Assembly (NCBI GenBank): GCA_937980205.1 | Contig: CALJKW010000010.1 | Span: 372,001-436,000 of the forward strand | DNA: 64,000 nt | From: an uncultured Myxococcales bacterium | Lineage (GTDB): Bacteria; Myxococcota; Myxococcia; Myxococcales; Myxococcaceae | Reading direction: 5' to 3' | Shown here: in pieces, positions 52,205 to 61,014 of the stretch | How positions within the stretch are numbered: the stretch's first letter is position 1 | Layout of the letters: each line of letters begins with the position of its first letter | Made by a program: the position numbers and the translations under genes | The notes under the pieces: generated by a model | What the model was told of the DNA's origin: nothing | The model's input: the letters and a program-made list of their open reading frames with translations, nothing else | Database searches by the model: none

Positions 52205-54676
52205 TTGCTTTGTTACAAGTGCGGCAGCCACGTTCCGGACACGTCTGACTCCTGCCCCAACTGCGGGCAGAAGCTGGCGGGCGGCGGAGTCCGCCAGGCG
52301 ACCGCCACGTTCTCGCGCCGCAAGCTCTCGCAGTCGATCGTCGAGGGCGCGCCGTTCAAGCCGCAAGACCTCGTCGCCAGCCGGTACCTGATCAAGGACA
52401 CCGTCGCCGTCGGCCCGCTCGGGTACCTGTTCCGCGCACACGACAAAGAGATCGACGTCGAGGTCGCGCTCAAGGTCATCAACCCGAAGCTGGTGCAGAC
52501 CGCCGACGAGCGGAAGCACTTCGCGAAGCACATCCGCCTCGCGCGCAAGCTGAGCCACCCGAACCTCGTGCGCGTCTACGAGGAGGGCGAAGATCAGGAC
52601 CGGCCCTATTACACCTCGCAGTTCCTCGACGGCCTGACGCTGCGGAAGATCATCGACCTGCGCCTCGCGAAGGGTCAGTTCTTCAACATCCGCGAGATCG
52701 AGCCGATCCTCCTGCAGATCGCGAACGCGCTCGACGCGGCGCACAAGGTCGGGCCGCACTCGGACATCAAGCCCGACAACGTGCTCGTGCTGCCCGACCT
52801 CTTGAAGGTGACCGACTTCGGCGTCGGGCTCGCGATGCCCCGGCTGCCGTTCGTGCAGGCGATGAAGGCGCGCCGCGCCGACCGGTACCTCGCGCCCGAG
52901 CTCGCCGAAGGCCGCGAGGTCGATCACCGCGCGGACATCTACTCGATGGGCGTCATCCTGGGCGAGATGCTCTCGGGCCTCACGCCCGACGGCGTCATCC
53001 CCGAGCTGCAGCGGCGCAACCCCGAGGTGCCGGTGCCGCTCGAAGGGCTGTACCGCCGCGCGCTCAACGCGAACCCCACGAACCGGTTCAAGACCGCCGG
53101 CGAGTTCATGTCGGAGATCGCGCAGGTCGCGAACGCGGTCGCTCCGCCGCCGCTGAAGTCGCGCGAGAGCGCGCTGGGCGGAAGCGCGCCGCGGCGGCCG
53201 CCGAGCTCGTCGAGCGTCGGCGCCCTGCAGCTGTCTCCGCGGCGCGAGAAGCCGCCGCCGCCGGTGCCGGACATGCCGCCGCCGCCGGCGGACTCGTCCG
53301 AGGTCCAGGTCGCGAGCGCCGATCTGATCCCGGTCGACGCGACGCAGCCGGTGAACGAAGAGCACCTGCGGTCGGCGCTGAGCTCCGAGGGGCCTCCGCC
53401 GGCGCCGGAGGAAGGGCGCGAGCCGACCGAGGTCATCGACTCGGGCCAGCTGCTCGCCGACGATCACGTCGAGACGCAGCTGCGCGTCGAGACGACCGCC
53501 GATCCCGAGCCGGTCACCGCGCAGCCCGGCCGCACGCCGCCGCCGGGAGACGAGAAGAACCGCACCGTCATCTGGCTGGTGATGCTCACCGTGCTCGGCG
53601 TCGGAGTCGGAGCGGGCGGCGGCTACTACCTCCTGCAGAACATGCGCGCCAAGTCGGCCGAGCAGACCGAGCAGGCGCGCAAGCTGGAAGAGGAGAAGCG
53701 CCTCGAGGAGCAGCGGCGCGCCGAGCAGGCGAAGATCGACGAGGCGATCAAGAAGAAGCAGGAAGAAGAGGCCCTGCTCGCGCAGAAGAAGGCCGAGGAG
53801 GACGCCGCGCAGAAAGAGCGCGAGCGCCAGGCCGCCGAGCTGAAGGCCGCCGAGAAAGAGCTGCTCAAGAAGGGGCTCTCCGACAAGGCCGCGCAAGAGA
53901 AGGCCGAGCGTGAAGCGAAGCTCGCCGCCGACAAGGCCGAGAGAGAGCGGCTCGCCGCCGAGAAGGCCGAGAAGGATCGCAAGGCGAAGGAGGAGAAAGA
54001 GGCCGCTGCCGCCGCCGCCATCGCCGCGAAGAAAGAGAAGGAGAAGGAGACGAAGGTCGCTGCCGTCGTCCCGCCTCCGACGGAGAAGGCCGACCCCCTC
54101 GCGAAGCAGGAAGGCCCGTGCGCCGAGGGCATGCGCCTGGTCGCCGGCGGAGCGTTCAAGATGGGCACCGCCGCCGACGATCCGATGATGGGCTTCGACG
54201 AGCGGAAGCTGTCGAGCGTCGACGTGGCCGCGTTCTGCGTCGACCTCTTCGAGTTCCCGAACAAGCGCGGCACGTCGCCGACCGTGAACATCGCCTGGAC
54301 CGACGCCAAGCGCCTGTGCGAGGGCAAGGGCAAGCGGCTCTGCTCCGAGGAAGAGTGGGAGAAGGCCTGCAAGGGCCCGGGCAACGCGCGCTGGCCGTTC
54401 GGCAACACCTTCGACGGCGCCGCGTGCAACACCGAGGACGAGAGCGGCGAGAAGCGGTCGCTCGTGCCGTCGGGCCGCTTCGGCAAGTGCCGCTCGGGCT
54501 ACGCGGTCGGCGACATGGCCGGCAACGCGGCCGAGTGGACGTCGGAGAAGATCGTGAAGGGCGGCTCGTTCGCGAGCGCCGACTACGCGGTGCGGTGCTC
54601 GGCGCGGCGGGCCGGCGGTGCGGTCAACAAGTCGTCCGAGATCGGCTTCCGCTGCTGCGCGGATCCGAAGAACTAG
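52205..54676 (+). CDS. Kinase-like, coiled-coil, FGE-sulfatase-domain membrane fusion
   Basis: 823 residues, TTG start, chosen because the zinc ribbon begins at once (MLCYKCGSHVPDTSDSCPNC). The kinase-like domain (60-310) has VALKVI, but the Gly loop reads AVGPLGYLF and the catalytic loop H185-S-D-I-K-P-D-N lacks the Arg of HRD; DFG is present at 204. It may be a weak kinase or pseudokinase. A Pro/Glu linker and one TM (about 455-478) are followed by a long Lys/Glu/Ala coiled coil (480-620). The C-terminal domain (GPCAEGMRLVAGGAFKMGTA, SEEEWEKACKG, GNAAEWTSEKIVKGGSFA) is FGE-sulfatase/SUMF1-like. Such fusions are known in bacterial kinases; the FGE-type domain is often non-catalytic. Confidence 0.88.
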   Translation: MLCYKCGSHVPDTSDSCPNCGQKLAGGGVRQATATFSRRKLSQSIVEGAPFKPQDLVASRYLIKDTVAVGPLGYLFRAHDKEIDVEVALKVINPKLVQTADERKHFAKHIRLARKLSHPNLVRVYEEGEDQDRPYYTSQFLDGLTLRKIIDLRLAKGQFFNIREIEPILLQIANALDAAHKVGPHSDIKPDNVLVLPDLLKVTDFGVGLAMPRLPFVQAMKARRADRYLAPELAEGREVDHRADIYSMGVILGEMLSGLTPDGVIPELQRRNPEVPVPLEGLYRRALNANPTNRFKTAGEFMSEIAQVANAVAPPPLKSRESALGGSAPRRPPSSSSVGALQLSPRREKPPPPVPDMPPPPADSSEVQVASADLIPVDATQPVNEEHLRSALSSEGPPPAPEEGREPTEVIDSGQLLADDHVETQLRVETTADPEPVTAQPGRTPPPGDEKNRTVIWLVMLTVLGVGVGAGGGYYLLQNMRAKSAEQTEQARKLEEEKRLEEQRRAEQAKIDEAIKKKQEEEALLAQKKAEEDAAQKERERQAAELKAAEKELLKKGLSDKAAQEKAEREAKLAADKAERERLAAEKAEKDRKAKEEKEAAAAAAIAAKKEKEKETKVAAVVPPPTEKADPLAKQEGPCAEGMRLVAGGAFKMGTAADDPMMGFDERKLSSVDVAAFCVDLFEFPNKRGTSPTVNIAWTDAKRLCEGKGKRLCSEEEWEKACKGPGNARWPFGNTFDGAACNTEDESGEKRSLVPSGRFGKCRSGYAVGDMAGNAAEWTSEKIVKGGSFASADYAVRCSARRAGGAVNKSSEIGFRCCADPKN

Positions 54677-54690
54677 AACGAGAAGGCGCG

Positions 54691-54723
54691 CACCCTGAGC
54701 GGAGGCGCCGAAGTCGAAGGGGG
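54691..54723. repeat. Interspersed repeat family B, single copy
   Basis: CACCCTGAGCGGAGGCGCC, then GAAGTCGAAGGGGGC. Same ends as the copies at 1931, 27096 and 43014. In the 83-bp gap between the kinase-FGE gene and the ABC-substrate-binding gene. Confidence 0.7.
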
Positions 54724-54759
54724 CCCGCGCCAGCTGGGAAGTGGAGTAGACCTCGGCGC

Positions 54760-55671
54760 GTGCCTTCCGCACTGCTCCTCCTCGCGCTGACCGCCTCGCC
54801 GCGCGTCCTCGTGGTGAAGTCGCAAGACCTCTCCACGTACAGCGCGGTCGTCGCGGGCTTCACCGCCGAGCTTCAGGGAAGTGTCGAGCAGCTCATCCTC
54901 GAAGACGCCGCGCGCGAGACGGTCGAGCGCACGTTCAAGAAGGCGACCGAGAACCCGCCCGCGCTGGTGCTCGCGATCGGGCCGGCGGCCGCCGTCGGCG
55001 CGATGAACGCCTTCGACCGCGTGCCGATCGTGTTCGTGATGGTGCCGTACTTCAAGGCGTACCGGCTCGAGCGGCAGAACATCACCGGCATCTCGCTCAC
55101 CAGCGATCTCACGCTCGAGCTGCACACGGCGCGAGCGCTGCTGCCGAACGTGCGCCGCATCGGCATCGTCTACGACCCGCGCTTCTCGAAGGAGCTCGTC
55201 GACTCCGCCGTCTCGGTCGCGCTGGCGAAGAACATCGATCTCGTGCCCATCGAGGTCGACGGGGCCGAGAAGGTCTCGCGCGCGCTGAAGGGGTCGAAGG
55301 GCCGCGTCGACGGCATGATGCTCATCGCCGATCGCACGGTGGGGAACTCGGCCGTGGTGCAGCGGATCATCGCGTGGTCCGAAGACGAGAGCCTGCCGGT
55401 CATCGGCTTCTCGCCCGCGCAGGTGAGAGAGGGCGCGCTGCTGGCGATGGCGCCCGCGGCCGTCGGCCTGGGGCAGCAGGCCGGGCGGCTCGCGAACCGG
55501 ATCCTCCACGAGAAGGTGGACCCGGGCGCGATGGCGGTGGTGCCGCCCGACGGAGTGGAGCTGCACGTGAACCTCGCCGCGGCGAAGCGGCTCTCCGACG
55601 CGAAGGGCTTCGCGTTCGAGCTCTTCGGCTTCGCGGCAAAGCAACAGCTGAACGTGAGGGTGACGGAATGA
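54760..55671 (+). CDS. ABC transporter substrate-binding protein (ABC_sub_bind/TrpX-like)
   Basis: 303 residues from GTG 54760. N-terminal signal-like stretch (SALLLLALTASPRVLVVKS), without a lipobox. Body: PPALVLAIGPAAAVGAMNAF, RVPIVFVMVPYFKAYRLERQ, NITGISLTSDLTLELHTARA, LLPNVRRIGIVYDPRFSKEL and VDGMMLIADRTVGNSAVVQR, which match the Rossmann-like fold of the ABC_sub_bind family. No permease or ATPase gene is next to it, so the transporter partner, if any, is elsewhere. Overlaps the purB start by 4 bp (ATGA). Confidence 0.82.
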   Translation: MPSALLLLALTASPRVLVVKSQDLSTYSAVVAGFTAELQGSVEQLILEDAARETVERTFKKATENPPALVLAIGPAAAVGAMNAFDRVPIVFVMVPYFKAYRLERQNITGISLTSDLTLELHTARALLPNVRRIGIVYDPRFSKELVDSAVSVALAKNIDLVPIEVDGAEKVSRALKGSKGRVDGMMLIADRTVGNSAVVQRIIAWSEDESLPVIGFSPAQVREGALLAMAPAAVGLGQQAGRLANRILHEKVDPGAMAVVPPDGVELHVNLAAAKRLSDAKGFAFELFGFAAKQQLNVRVTE

Positions 55672-56978
55672 TTCCCAGGTACTCGCGGCCCGAGATGGCC
55701 GCGCTCTGGACGCGCGAAGAGGGCTTGCGGCGGTGGCGTGACGTCGAGCTCGCGGCGCTCGACGGCATGGTGGCGGCGGGCATCGCTCCGGCGGAGGCCG
55801 CGAAGGCCTGCCGCGAGAAGGCCGGCGACTTCACCGCCGCCGACGTCGCCCGCATCGACGAGATCGAGAAGACGACGAAGCACGACGTCATCGCCTTCCT
55901 CACGTTCATGGAAGAGCGCATCGGGCCGCACGCCCGCTGGCTGCACTTCGGCATGACCTCGAGCGACGTGCTCGACACCTCGCTCGCGCTCCTGCTCCGC
56001 GACGCGGGCGATCGCCTGCTCGCCGGCGTCGACCGCGCGATGGCCGCCATCGAGAAGCGCGCCTTCGAGCACAAGAAGACGGTGATGGTGGGTCGCTCGC
56101 ACGGCATTCACGCCGAGCCGATCTCGTTCGGTCACAAGCTGGCCATCTGGTTCGAGGAGCTGAAGCGGGGCAGGGCGCGGCTCGTCCACGCGCGCGAGCA
56201 GATCGCGGTCGGGATGATCTCCGGCGCGGTCGGCACGTACGCGCACCTGCCGCCGTCGGTCGAGGCGTACGCGTGCAAGGCGCTCGGCCTGGGCATCGAG
56301 CCGGTCTCCACCCAGGTGATTCAGCGCGACCGCCACGCCGAGTACTTCGGCGCGCTGGCGATGCTCGCGACGTCGATCGAGAAGTACGCCGTCGAGATCC
56401 GCCACCTGCAGCGCACCGAGGTGCGAGAGGCCGAGGAGGCCTTCACCGCCGGCCAGAAGGGCTCGTCCGCGATGCCGCACAAGCGGAACCCGATCTTGAG
56501 CGAGAACCTCACCGGCCTCGCGCGGCTGATGCGCGGCTACGCGCAGGCGGCGCTCGAGAACGTGCCGCTCTGGCACGAGCGCGACATCTCGCACTCGAGC
56601 GTCGAGCGCGTCATCGGCCCGGATGCGACCGTGACGCTCGACTTCATGCTGTACCGCTTCACCGGGCTCGTCGAGAACCTGCGCGTCTACCCCGAGAACA
56701 TGGCGAAGAACCTCGCGCTGCTCGGCGGCGTGGTGAACAGCCAGCGGCTGCTGCTCGAGCTCGCGCGCCGCGGCGTCGATCGCCAGGCCGCGTACGTGAT
56801 CGTCCAGCGCAACGCGATGAAGTTCTTCGAGCAGGGCGTCGACTTCAAGACGGCGCTGCTCGGCGACGCCGACCTCGGCGCGAAGATGAGCCGCGACGAC
56901 ATCGAGGCGTGCTTCTCGCCGGACTACCACCTGAAGGCGCAGGACGAGATCTTCCGGCGCGTGTTCGGGCGGGCGTGA
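55668..56978 (+). CDS. purB: Adenylosuccinate lyase
   Basis: 436 residues. Fumarase/aspartase superfamily: signature GSSAMPHKRNPILSENLTGL, the catalytic His in VGRSHGIHAEPIS, and MTSSDVLDT. It splits SAICAR to AICAR and adenylosuccinate to AMP, with fumarate, in purine synthesis. ATG 55668 (MIPRYSRPEMAALWTREEG) is the normal start and overlaps the upstream stop, so purB is coupled to the substrate-binding protein. The short helical protein follows 1 bp after. Confidence 0.97.
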   Translation: MIPRYSRPEMAALWTREEGLRRWRDVELAALDGMVAAGIAPAEAAKACREKAGDFTAADVARIDEIEKTTKHDVIAFLTFMEERIGPHARWLHFGMTSSDVLDTSLALLLRDAGDRLLAGVDRAMAAIEKRAFEHKKTVMVGRSHGIHAEPISFGHKLAIWFEELKRGRARLVHAREQIAVGMISGAVGTYAHLPPSVEAYACKALGLGIEPVSTQVIQRDRHAEYFGALAMLATSIEKYAVEIRHLQRTEVREAEEAFTAGQKGSSAMPHKRNPILSENLTGLARLMRGYAQAALENVPLWHERDISHSSVERVIGPDATVTLDFMLYRFTGLVENLRVYPENMAKNLALLGGVVNSQRLLLELARRGVDRQAAYVIVQRNAMKFFEQGVDFKTALLGDADLGAKMSRDDIEACFSPDYHLKAQDEIFRRVFGRA

Positions 56979-56979
56979 C

Positions 56980-57321
56980 GTGGCCGGCACGCGCCTCGTC
57001 GCGACGCCGTTCCCGTACGAGGCGGTGAAGGCCGCGCTGCTCGAGGTCCCGAAGCTCGAGGCGTCTTTGCTCGATCTGCAGCGCATGATCGAGACCGGCA
57101 AGCGCCTCGGCTGGTCGAAGGAGCAGCTCGAGGGGCACGAGGTGCTGCGCGCGCGCGGCCGGTGCCTCACCTTCCGGCAGAACCAGCCGCCGTGGCTGCG
57201 CGGCACGCTCTGGGAGGACAACGTCTTCTTCGAGTACGCCGACGAAAAGGAAGAGGCTGCCGTGCGGCCGGTGATCTCGGAGCTCGCCGCGCGGCTGGGC
57301 TTGAGCGTCCTCGAGTACTGA
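56980..57321 (+). CDS. Small hypothetical protein downstream of purB
   Basis: 113 residues, GTG start. No signal or TM. Helical N-terminal half (EAVKAALLEVPKLEASLLDL, RMIETGKRLGWSKEQLEG) and beta-rich C-terminal half (GRCLTFRQNQPPWLRGTLWE, NVFFEYADEKEE). I do not recognise a family. The tight spacing (1 bp) suggests co-transcription with purB. It converges with the next lipoprotein gene after 5 bp. Confidence 0.6.
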   Translation: MAGTRLVATPFPYEAVKAALLEVPKLEASLLDLQRMIETGKRLGWSKEQLEGHEVLRARGRCLTFRQNQPPWLRGTLWEDNVFFEYADEKEEAAVRPVISELAARLGLSVLEY

Positions 57322-57326
57322 TCGCT

Positions 57327-58523
57327 CTACTGCCGTGGGACCGCGCGCAGCGGGTTCGCCAGGATGACCCAGTCGCCCGAGCACGCCCGCACGTCGCTCA
57401 GGTGCTCGGCGACCTTGGTCACGATGACGCGCCCGCGGTAGCTCGCCGTGTAGACCGCGGGGTTCGCGGAGGCCGGCTCGAACCAGAACAGCGGGCATGC
57501 GCCCCAGGTGGAGCCCACGATCGCGAACTCGAGCTGGTCCGGCATGCGCTGCTCGATCGGCTGGTCCGAGCGATAGACGCTGAGCGAGCTCGAGCCGACG
57601 CCGCCGAGCGCGGACCACATGCCATCGGGATCAAACCACTGAGCGCGCAGCGGTCCCGAGCACAGGCGCATCCCCGCATCGAGCGGCTGACAGCCGCTGC
57701 GTGTCGGGGCGGTTTGAACGATCGTGTCGCCTCCACGCCACAAGGTCGGCAGTGTGCTCGAGGGGAGACGTTGCCCGAGATCATCGACGCTGAAGCCGCC
57801 GTCTGCATGGCGGAGCCGTCGCAGCGGACCGCTGACCTGCGCGAAGACGACGTCGTCTGGCGTCGGGCCGGCCATGGAGACGTCCGTCCCGCCCGGCCCG
57901 GGTTGCCCGGCGGGCGACCGGCTGAAGCCGCGGCCGCCGTCGACCTGCACGCCCTCGACCCAGCGCTCGCCGCTGGCGGTCCACACCACGCCCCCGCTCA
58001 TGACGGCGAGCGACACGGGGAGCTCCTGCACTCGCACGGTGTCGGTGGCGACGAAGCTGTTGGCGCCATCCAGGCAGACCCACAGCCCACCGGGCGTGCG
58101 GTCGACGTATTCGCAGCCGGCAAAGTCGGCGAGCAGCGGCACGCCGGCGTCCTCCTGCACGCGGGGCACCACCAGCACGTCGGCCTGTCCGATGCCGAGG
58201 TTGGGCTGGAACCGCGCGGTGAGGTGGTACGACCCCGGCCGGTCCGGGCGGAACGTGACGTGCGCGCGGACCACGGAGGACTTCTCCAGCTCGGCGGAGA
58301 AGGCCACCGGCTCGCCGAGGTCGTCGAGGACGGAGACCTCGACGGTGAGGCCCGCGCCGGTGCACTCGAGCGGCACCATCACCGGGCGTGTGACCTCGGT
58401 GCCGACGTCGGCGATGGTGAAGGTCGGGCCGGGGATCGCCGTCATCGTGCACATCGGCCGCGGAGGAGGCGTCGGCTCGGACGTGCAGCCGATGACCAAC
58501 ACCGCCGCTGCGAGCGCGCGCAC
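57327..58523 (-). CDS. Lipoprotein, tandem paralog 1
   Basis: 398 residues, GTG start. Lipobox AVLVIGC. Residues 25-130 look like an Ig-like beta domain (FRPDRPGSYHLTARFQPNLG). The rest is a beta-propeller-like repeat region (GGVVWTASGERWVEGVQVDG, GGFSVDDLGQRLPSSTLPTL) with six conserved Cys. The C-terminus reads GDWVILANPLRAVPRQ. It is colinear with the neighbouring gene 58534-59730, which has the same length and shares TARFQPNLG, ERWVEGV, GGRGF and NPxRAVPR. A tandem duplication is clear. Function unknown; a cell-surface protein. Confidence 0.75.
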   Translation of the reverse strand: MRALAAAVLVIGCTSEPTPPPRPMCTMTAIPGPTFTIADVGTEVTRPVMVPLECTGAGLTVEVSVLDDLGEPVAFSAELEKSSVVRAHVTFRPDRPGSYHLTARFQPNLGIGQADVLVVPRVQEDAGVPLLADFAGCEYVDRTPGGLWVCLDGANSFVATDTVRVQELPVSLAVMSGGVVWTASGERWVEGVQVDGGRGFSRSPAGQPGPGGTDVSMAGPTPDDVVFAQVSGPLRRLRHADGGFSVDDLGQRLPSSTLPTLWRGGDTIVQTAPTRSGCQPLDAGMRLCSGPLRAQWFDPDGMWSALGGVGSSSLSVYRSDQPIEQRMPDQLEFAIVGSTWGACPLFWFEPASANPAVYTASYRGRVIVTKVAEHLSDVRACSGDWVILANPLRAVPRQ

Positions 58524-58533
58524 CGGCGGGAGC

Positions 58534-59730
58534 CTACGGCGCTCGGGGCACCGCGCGCATCGGATTCCGCAGAAACACCCAATCGCCGGCGGCGCTGTGC
58601 ACGTCGCGGTCGAAGTGCTCGATGCGAACGCCGTCTACCCAGGTGGCGACGTACTCACCCGTGCGCGGTGGCTCGAAAGAGAACACGAGGCCCTGGTTCC
58701 ACTGCGTGCAGACCCCGCGCGTGCGCAGGCCGTCTGGCACGGCGACGTCCGTGTTTCCGCCGGCGCGCTCGAGGGTGACGAAGTCTGGCCCAGCGGGCGA
58801 GGTGATCGCAGACCAGGCTCCGCGCGGCTCGGGGCACGCCAGGAAGCGCCCCAAGCAGACCTGCATCCCTCCATCGAGGCCCCGGCACCCGGCGAAGACG
58901 TCGGTGCCGAGCAGGGTGTCTCCGCTGCGCCACCACCGCGCCTGCACGACGCGTGTGTCGTCACGCGACGCGAAGCCGACCCGCTCGGCGACGAGGCCTC
59001 CGTCGCGCACCTGCACGCGGTGCACGAAACGATCGTCGCCGATGACGACGACGTCGTCTTCGGTCGGCCCGGTGAGCGCCGGCAGGCGCGGAGGCGCGAC
59101 GCGCTCGTCCGGCTCGCGCCAGAAGCCGCGACCTCCATCGCCCATGACGCCCTCGACCCAGCGCTCGATGCCCGCGGACCAGATGACGCCGCCCGCCGTG
59201 ACGGCCGGCAGGTTCAGGGACAGCTCCTGGACGGGCCTCGGACCGTCGTAGACCGTGACGGTGGTGCCGAAGCAGAGCGTCAGGCCGCCGGGAGTGATCT
59301 CCAGATGGCTGCACGACGCGAGCTCGGCGGGCAGGCTGCGGCCGGCGTCCAGCGCGGTGCCGCGATCGACGGCTGCGAGCACGTCGTCCTGCGCCATGCC
59401 GAGGTTCGGCTGGAAGCGCGCGGTGACGTGATGCATGCCGGGCATGGCCGGCGTGAACGTCACCGCGACTCCCAGGGGAGTGCGCCGCCGCACCACCGCG
59501 CGTGAGGGAATCGCGAGGTTGTTGGGGTCGAGGACCGTGACGTCGACGGTGATGAGCTCGGCGGCCTCGCACTCGAGGGGGAGCGCCAGATCGCGCGTGA
59601 ACGGCCGTCCGACGAGCGCGAGGTCGACGGAGGTGAGCACCGGCATCGCCGTCGGCATGCACCGGACCACCCGCTCCGGCGGCGGCGACGAGCAGCTCGC
59701 GAGCACCAGGGCCAGCAGTCGCGCGCGCAC
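58534..59730 (-). CDS. Lipoprotein, tandem paralog 2
   Basis: 398 residues, GTG start abutting the FHA-sigma54 gene stop. Lipobox ALVLASC. Same organisation as its downstream paralog: MHHVTARFQPNLGMAQDDVL, GGVIWSAGIERWVEGVMGDG, GDWVFLRNPMRAVPR. Divergence between the two is substantial outside the shared motifs, so the duplication is not recent. As the gene directly downstream of the FHA-sigma54 regulator in the same direction, it is probably the distal part of the kinase operon (inference). Confidence 0.75.
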   Translation of the reverse strand: MRARLLALVLASCSSPPPERVVRCMPTAMPVLTSVDLALVGRPFTRDLALPLECEAAELITVDVTVLDPNNLAIPSRAVVRRRTPLGVAVTFTPAMPGMHHVTARFQPNLGMAQDDVLAAVDRGTALDAGRSLPAELASCSHLEITPGGLTLCFGTTVTVYDGPRPVQELSLNLPAVTAGGVIWSAGIERWVEGVMGDGGRGFWREPDERVAPPRLPALTGPTEDDVVVIGDDRFVHRVQVRDGGLVAERVGFASRDDTRVVQARWWRSGDTLLGTDVFAGCRGLDGGMQVCLGRFLACPEPRGAWSAITSPAGPDFVTLERAGGNTDVAVPDGLRTRGVCTQWNQGLVFSFEPPRTGEYVATWVDGVRIEHFDRDVHSAAGDWVFLRNPMRAVPRAP

Positions 59731-61014
59731 TCAGCCCCGCTTGCCGCTCAGGCCGTGGCGTTCGAGCAGCCGATAGAAGTGGCTGCGGGCGAGCTTCGCC
59801 GCCTTCGCGGCAGCGGTGACCTGCCCGTCGTGCTGCTCGAGCAGCGCCTGCAGGTAGTCGCGCTCGAAGCGCTCGAGCGCGCTGTCACGCGCCTCGATGA
59901 AGCTCGGCTGCTGCGCGTCGTCGTCGGCGCCGCCGTCGTGCGTGCCGAGCGCGAGCACGCGCTCTACCGCGTTGCGAAGCTCGCGCACGTTGCCGGGCCA
60001 CTGCATGCACTGGAACGCGGCGATCGTGGCGGGCGCGAGCGCGCCGTCGGCGCCGGAGCGCTCCTTCGCGAACCGCGCGGCGAGCATCGCGATGTCGTCG
60101 GGCCGCGCGCGCAGCGGGGGGATCTCGACCTCCGTCACCGCGAGGCGGAAGTAGAGGTCCTTCCGGAAGCGACCGGCCGCCACCTCGGCCTGCAGGTTGC
60201 GGTGCGTGGCCGAGATGACGCGGACGTCGGCGCGCTTCACGGTGTTGCTGCCGAGCGGCATGTACTCGCGCGCCTCGAGCAGCCGCAGCAGCTTCGGCTG
60301 CAGATCGATCGGCAGCTCGCCGACCTCGTCGAGGAAGAGCGTGCCTCCGTTGGCGGCGTCGACGGCGCCGGGCCGATCGCGGTCGGCGCCGGTGAACGCC
60401 CCCTTCGCGTGGCCGAACAGCGTCGACTCGACGGTGCCGCGGTGGGCCGCCGCGCAGTCGAAGACGTGGAAGGGCTTGGTGGCGCGCGGCGACAGCGCGT
60501 GGATGACGCGCGCGGCGGCGCCCTTGCCGACGCCGGTCTCTCCGGTGAGGAGCACGGTCGAGTCCGCGGGCCCGACGCGCTCGAGCAGCGCGAACACCTG
60601 CTTCATGGCGAGCGAGCGGCCGCTCATGCCGTGCAGCTCTTCGCGATCGCTCGCGGGCAGCGCGCCGGCGGCCGTCGCGGGCTTGAGGTGCAGCGTCGTC
60701 TTCCCGATGGTGATCGACCCGCCTGCCGGCACGCGGGCCGTCGTCACCCTGGCGCCGAGGTACTTCGTGCCGTTGCGGCTGCCGAGGTCCTTCACCACGA
60801 CCTCGCCGGACATCAGCTCGAGCGCGCAGTGACGCCGCGAGACGGCGTCGTCGCGCACGACGAGATCGCAGGCGGCGTCGCTGCCGACGAAGAAGGTGCC
60901 GGCCTTGAGCACGCCGCGGGCGCCCTTGCCGGGGCCCTCGGTGGCCTCGACCACCAGCTCGCTGAGCGGCTGCACCGGCGTGTTGCCGCCGAGCGTGGCG
61001 GTCTGATCGCTCAC
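59731..61014 (-). CDS. FHA-domain sigma54 enhancer-binding protein
   Basis: 427 residues, GTG start overlapping the kinase stop (GTGA). FHA domain: TFFVGSDAACDLVVRDDAVS, RRHCALEL, DLGSRNGTKYLG. AAA+ domain: GETGVGKGAAARVIHA, canonical GAFTGADRDRPG loop, GGTLFLDEVGELP, DVRVISATHRNLQ. Fis-type HTH near the C-terminus (VTAAAKAAKLARSHFYRLLE). Unlike the 27.3-kb paralog, the sigma54 loop is intact. It lies directly downstream of and overlaps the kinase gene, the tightest kinase-regulator linkage in the window. Confidence 0.95.
   Translation of the reverse strand: MSDQTATLGGNTPVQPLSELVVEATEGPGKGARGVLKAGTFFVGSDAACDLVVRDDAVSRRHCALELMSGEVVVKDLGSRNGTKYLGARVTTARVPAGGSITIGKTTLHLKPATAAGALPASDREELHGMSGRSLAMKQVFALLERVGPADSTVLLTGETGVGKGAAARVIHALSPRATKPFHVFDCAAAHRGTVESTLFGHAKGAFTGADRDRPGAVDAANGGTLFLDEVGELPIDLQPKLLRLLEAREYMPLGSNTVKRADVRVISATHRNLQAEVAAGRFRKDLYFRLAVTEVEIPPLRARPDDIAMLAARFAKERSGADGALAPATIAAFQCMQWPGNVRELRNAVERVLALGTHDGGADDDAQQPSFIEARDSALERFERDYLQALLEQHDGQVTAAAKAAKLARSHFYRLLERHGLSGKRG

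Noticed and set aside
48222..52391. Very long plus-strand open frame (about 1390 codons) spanning 48.2-52.4 kb
   Set aside because: It crosses several real genes in other frames and the opposite strand and is Arg/Ala-rich without any domain; a GC-driven artefact.
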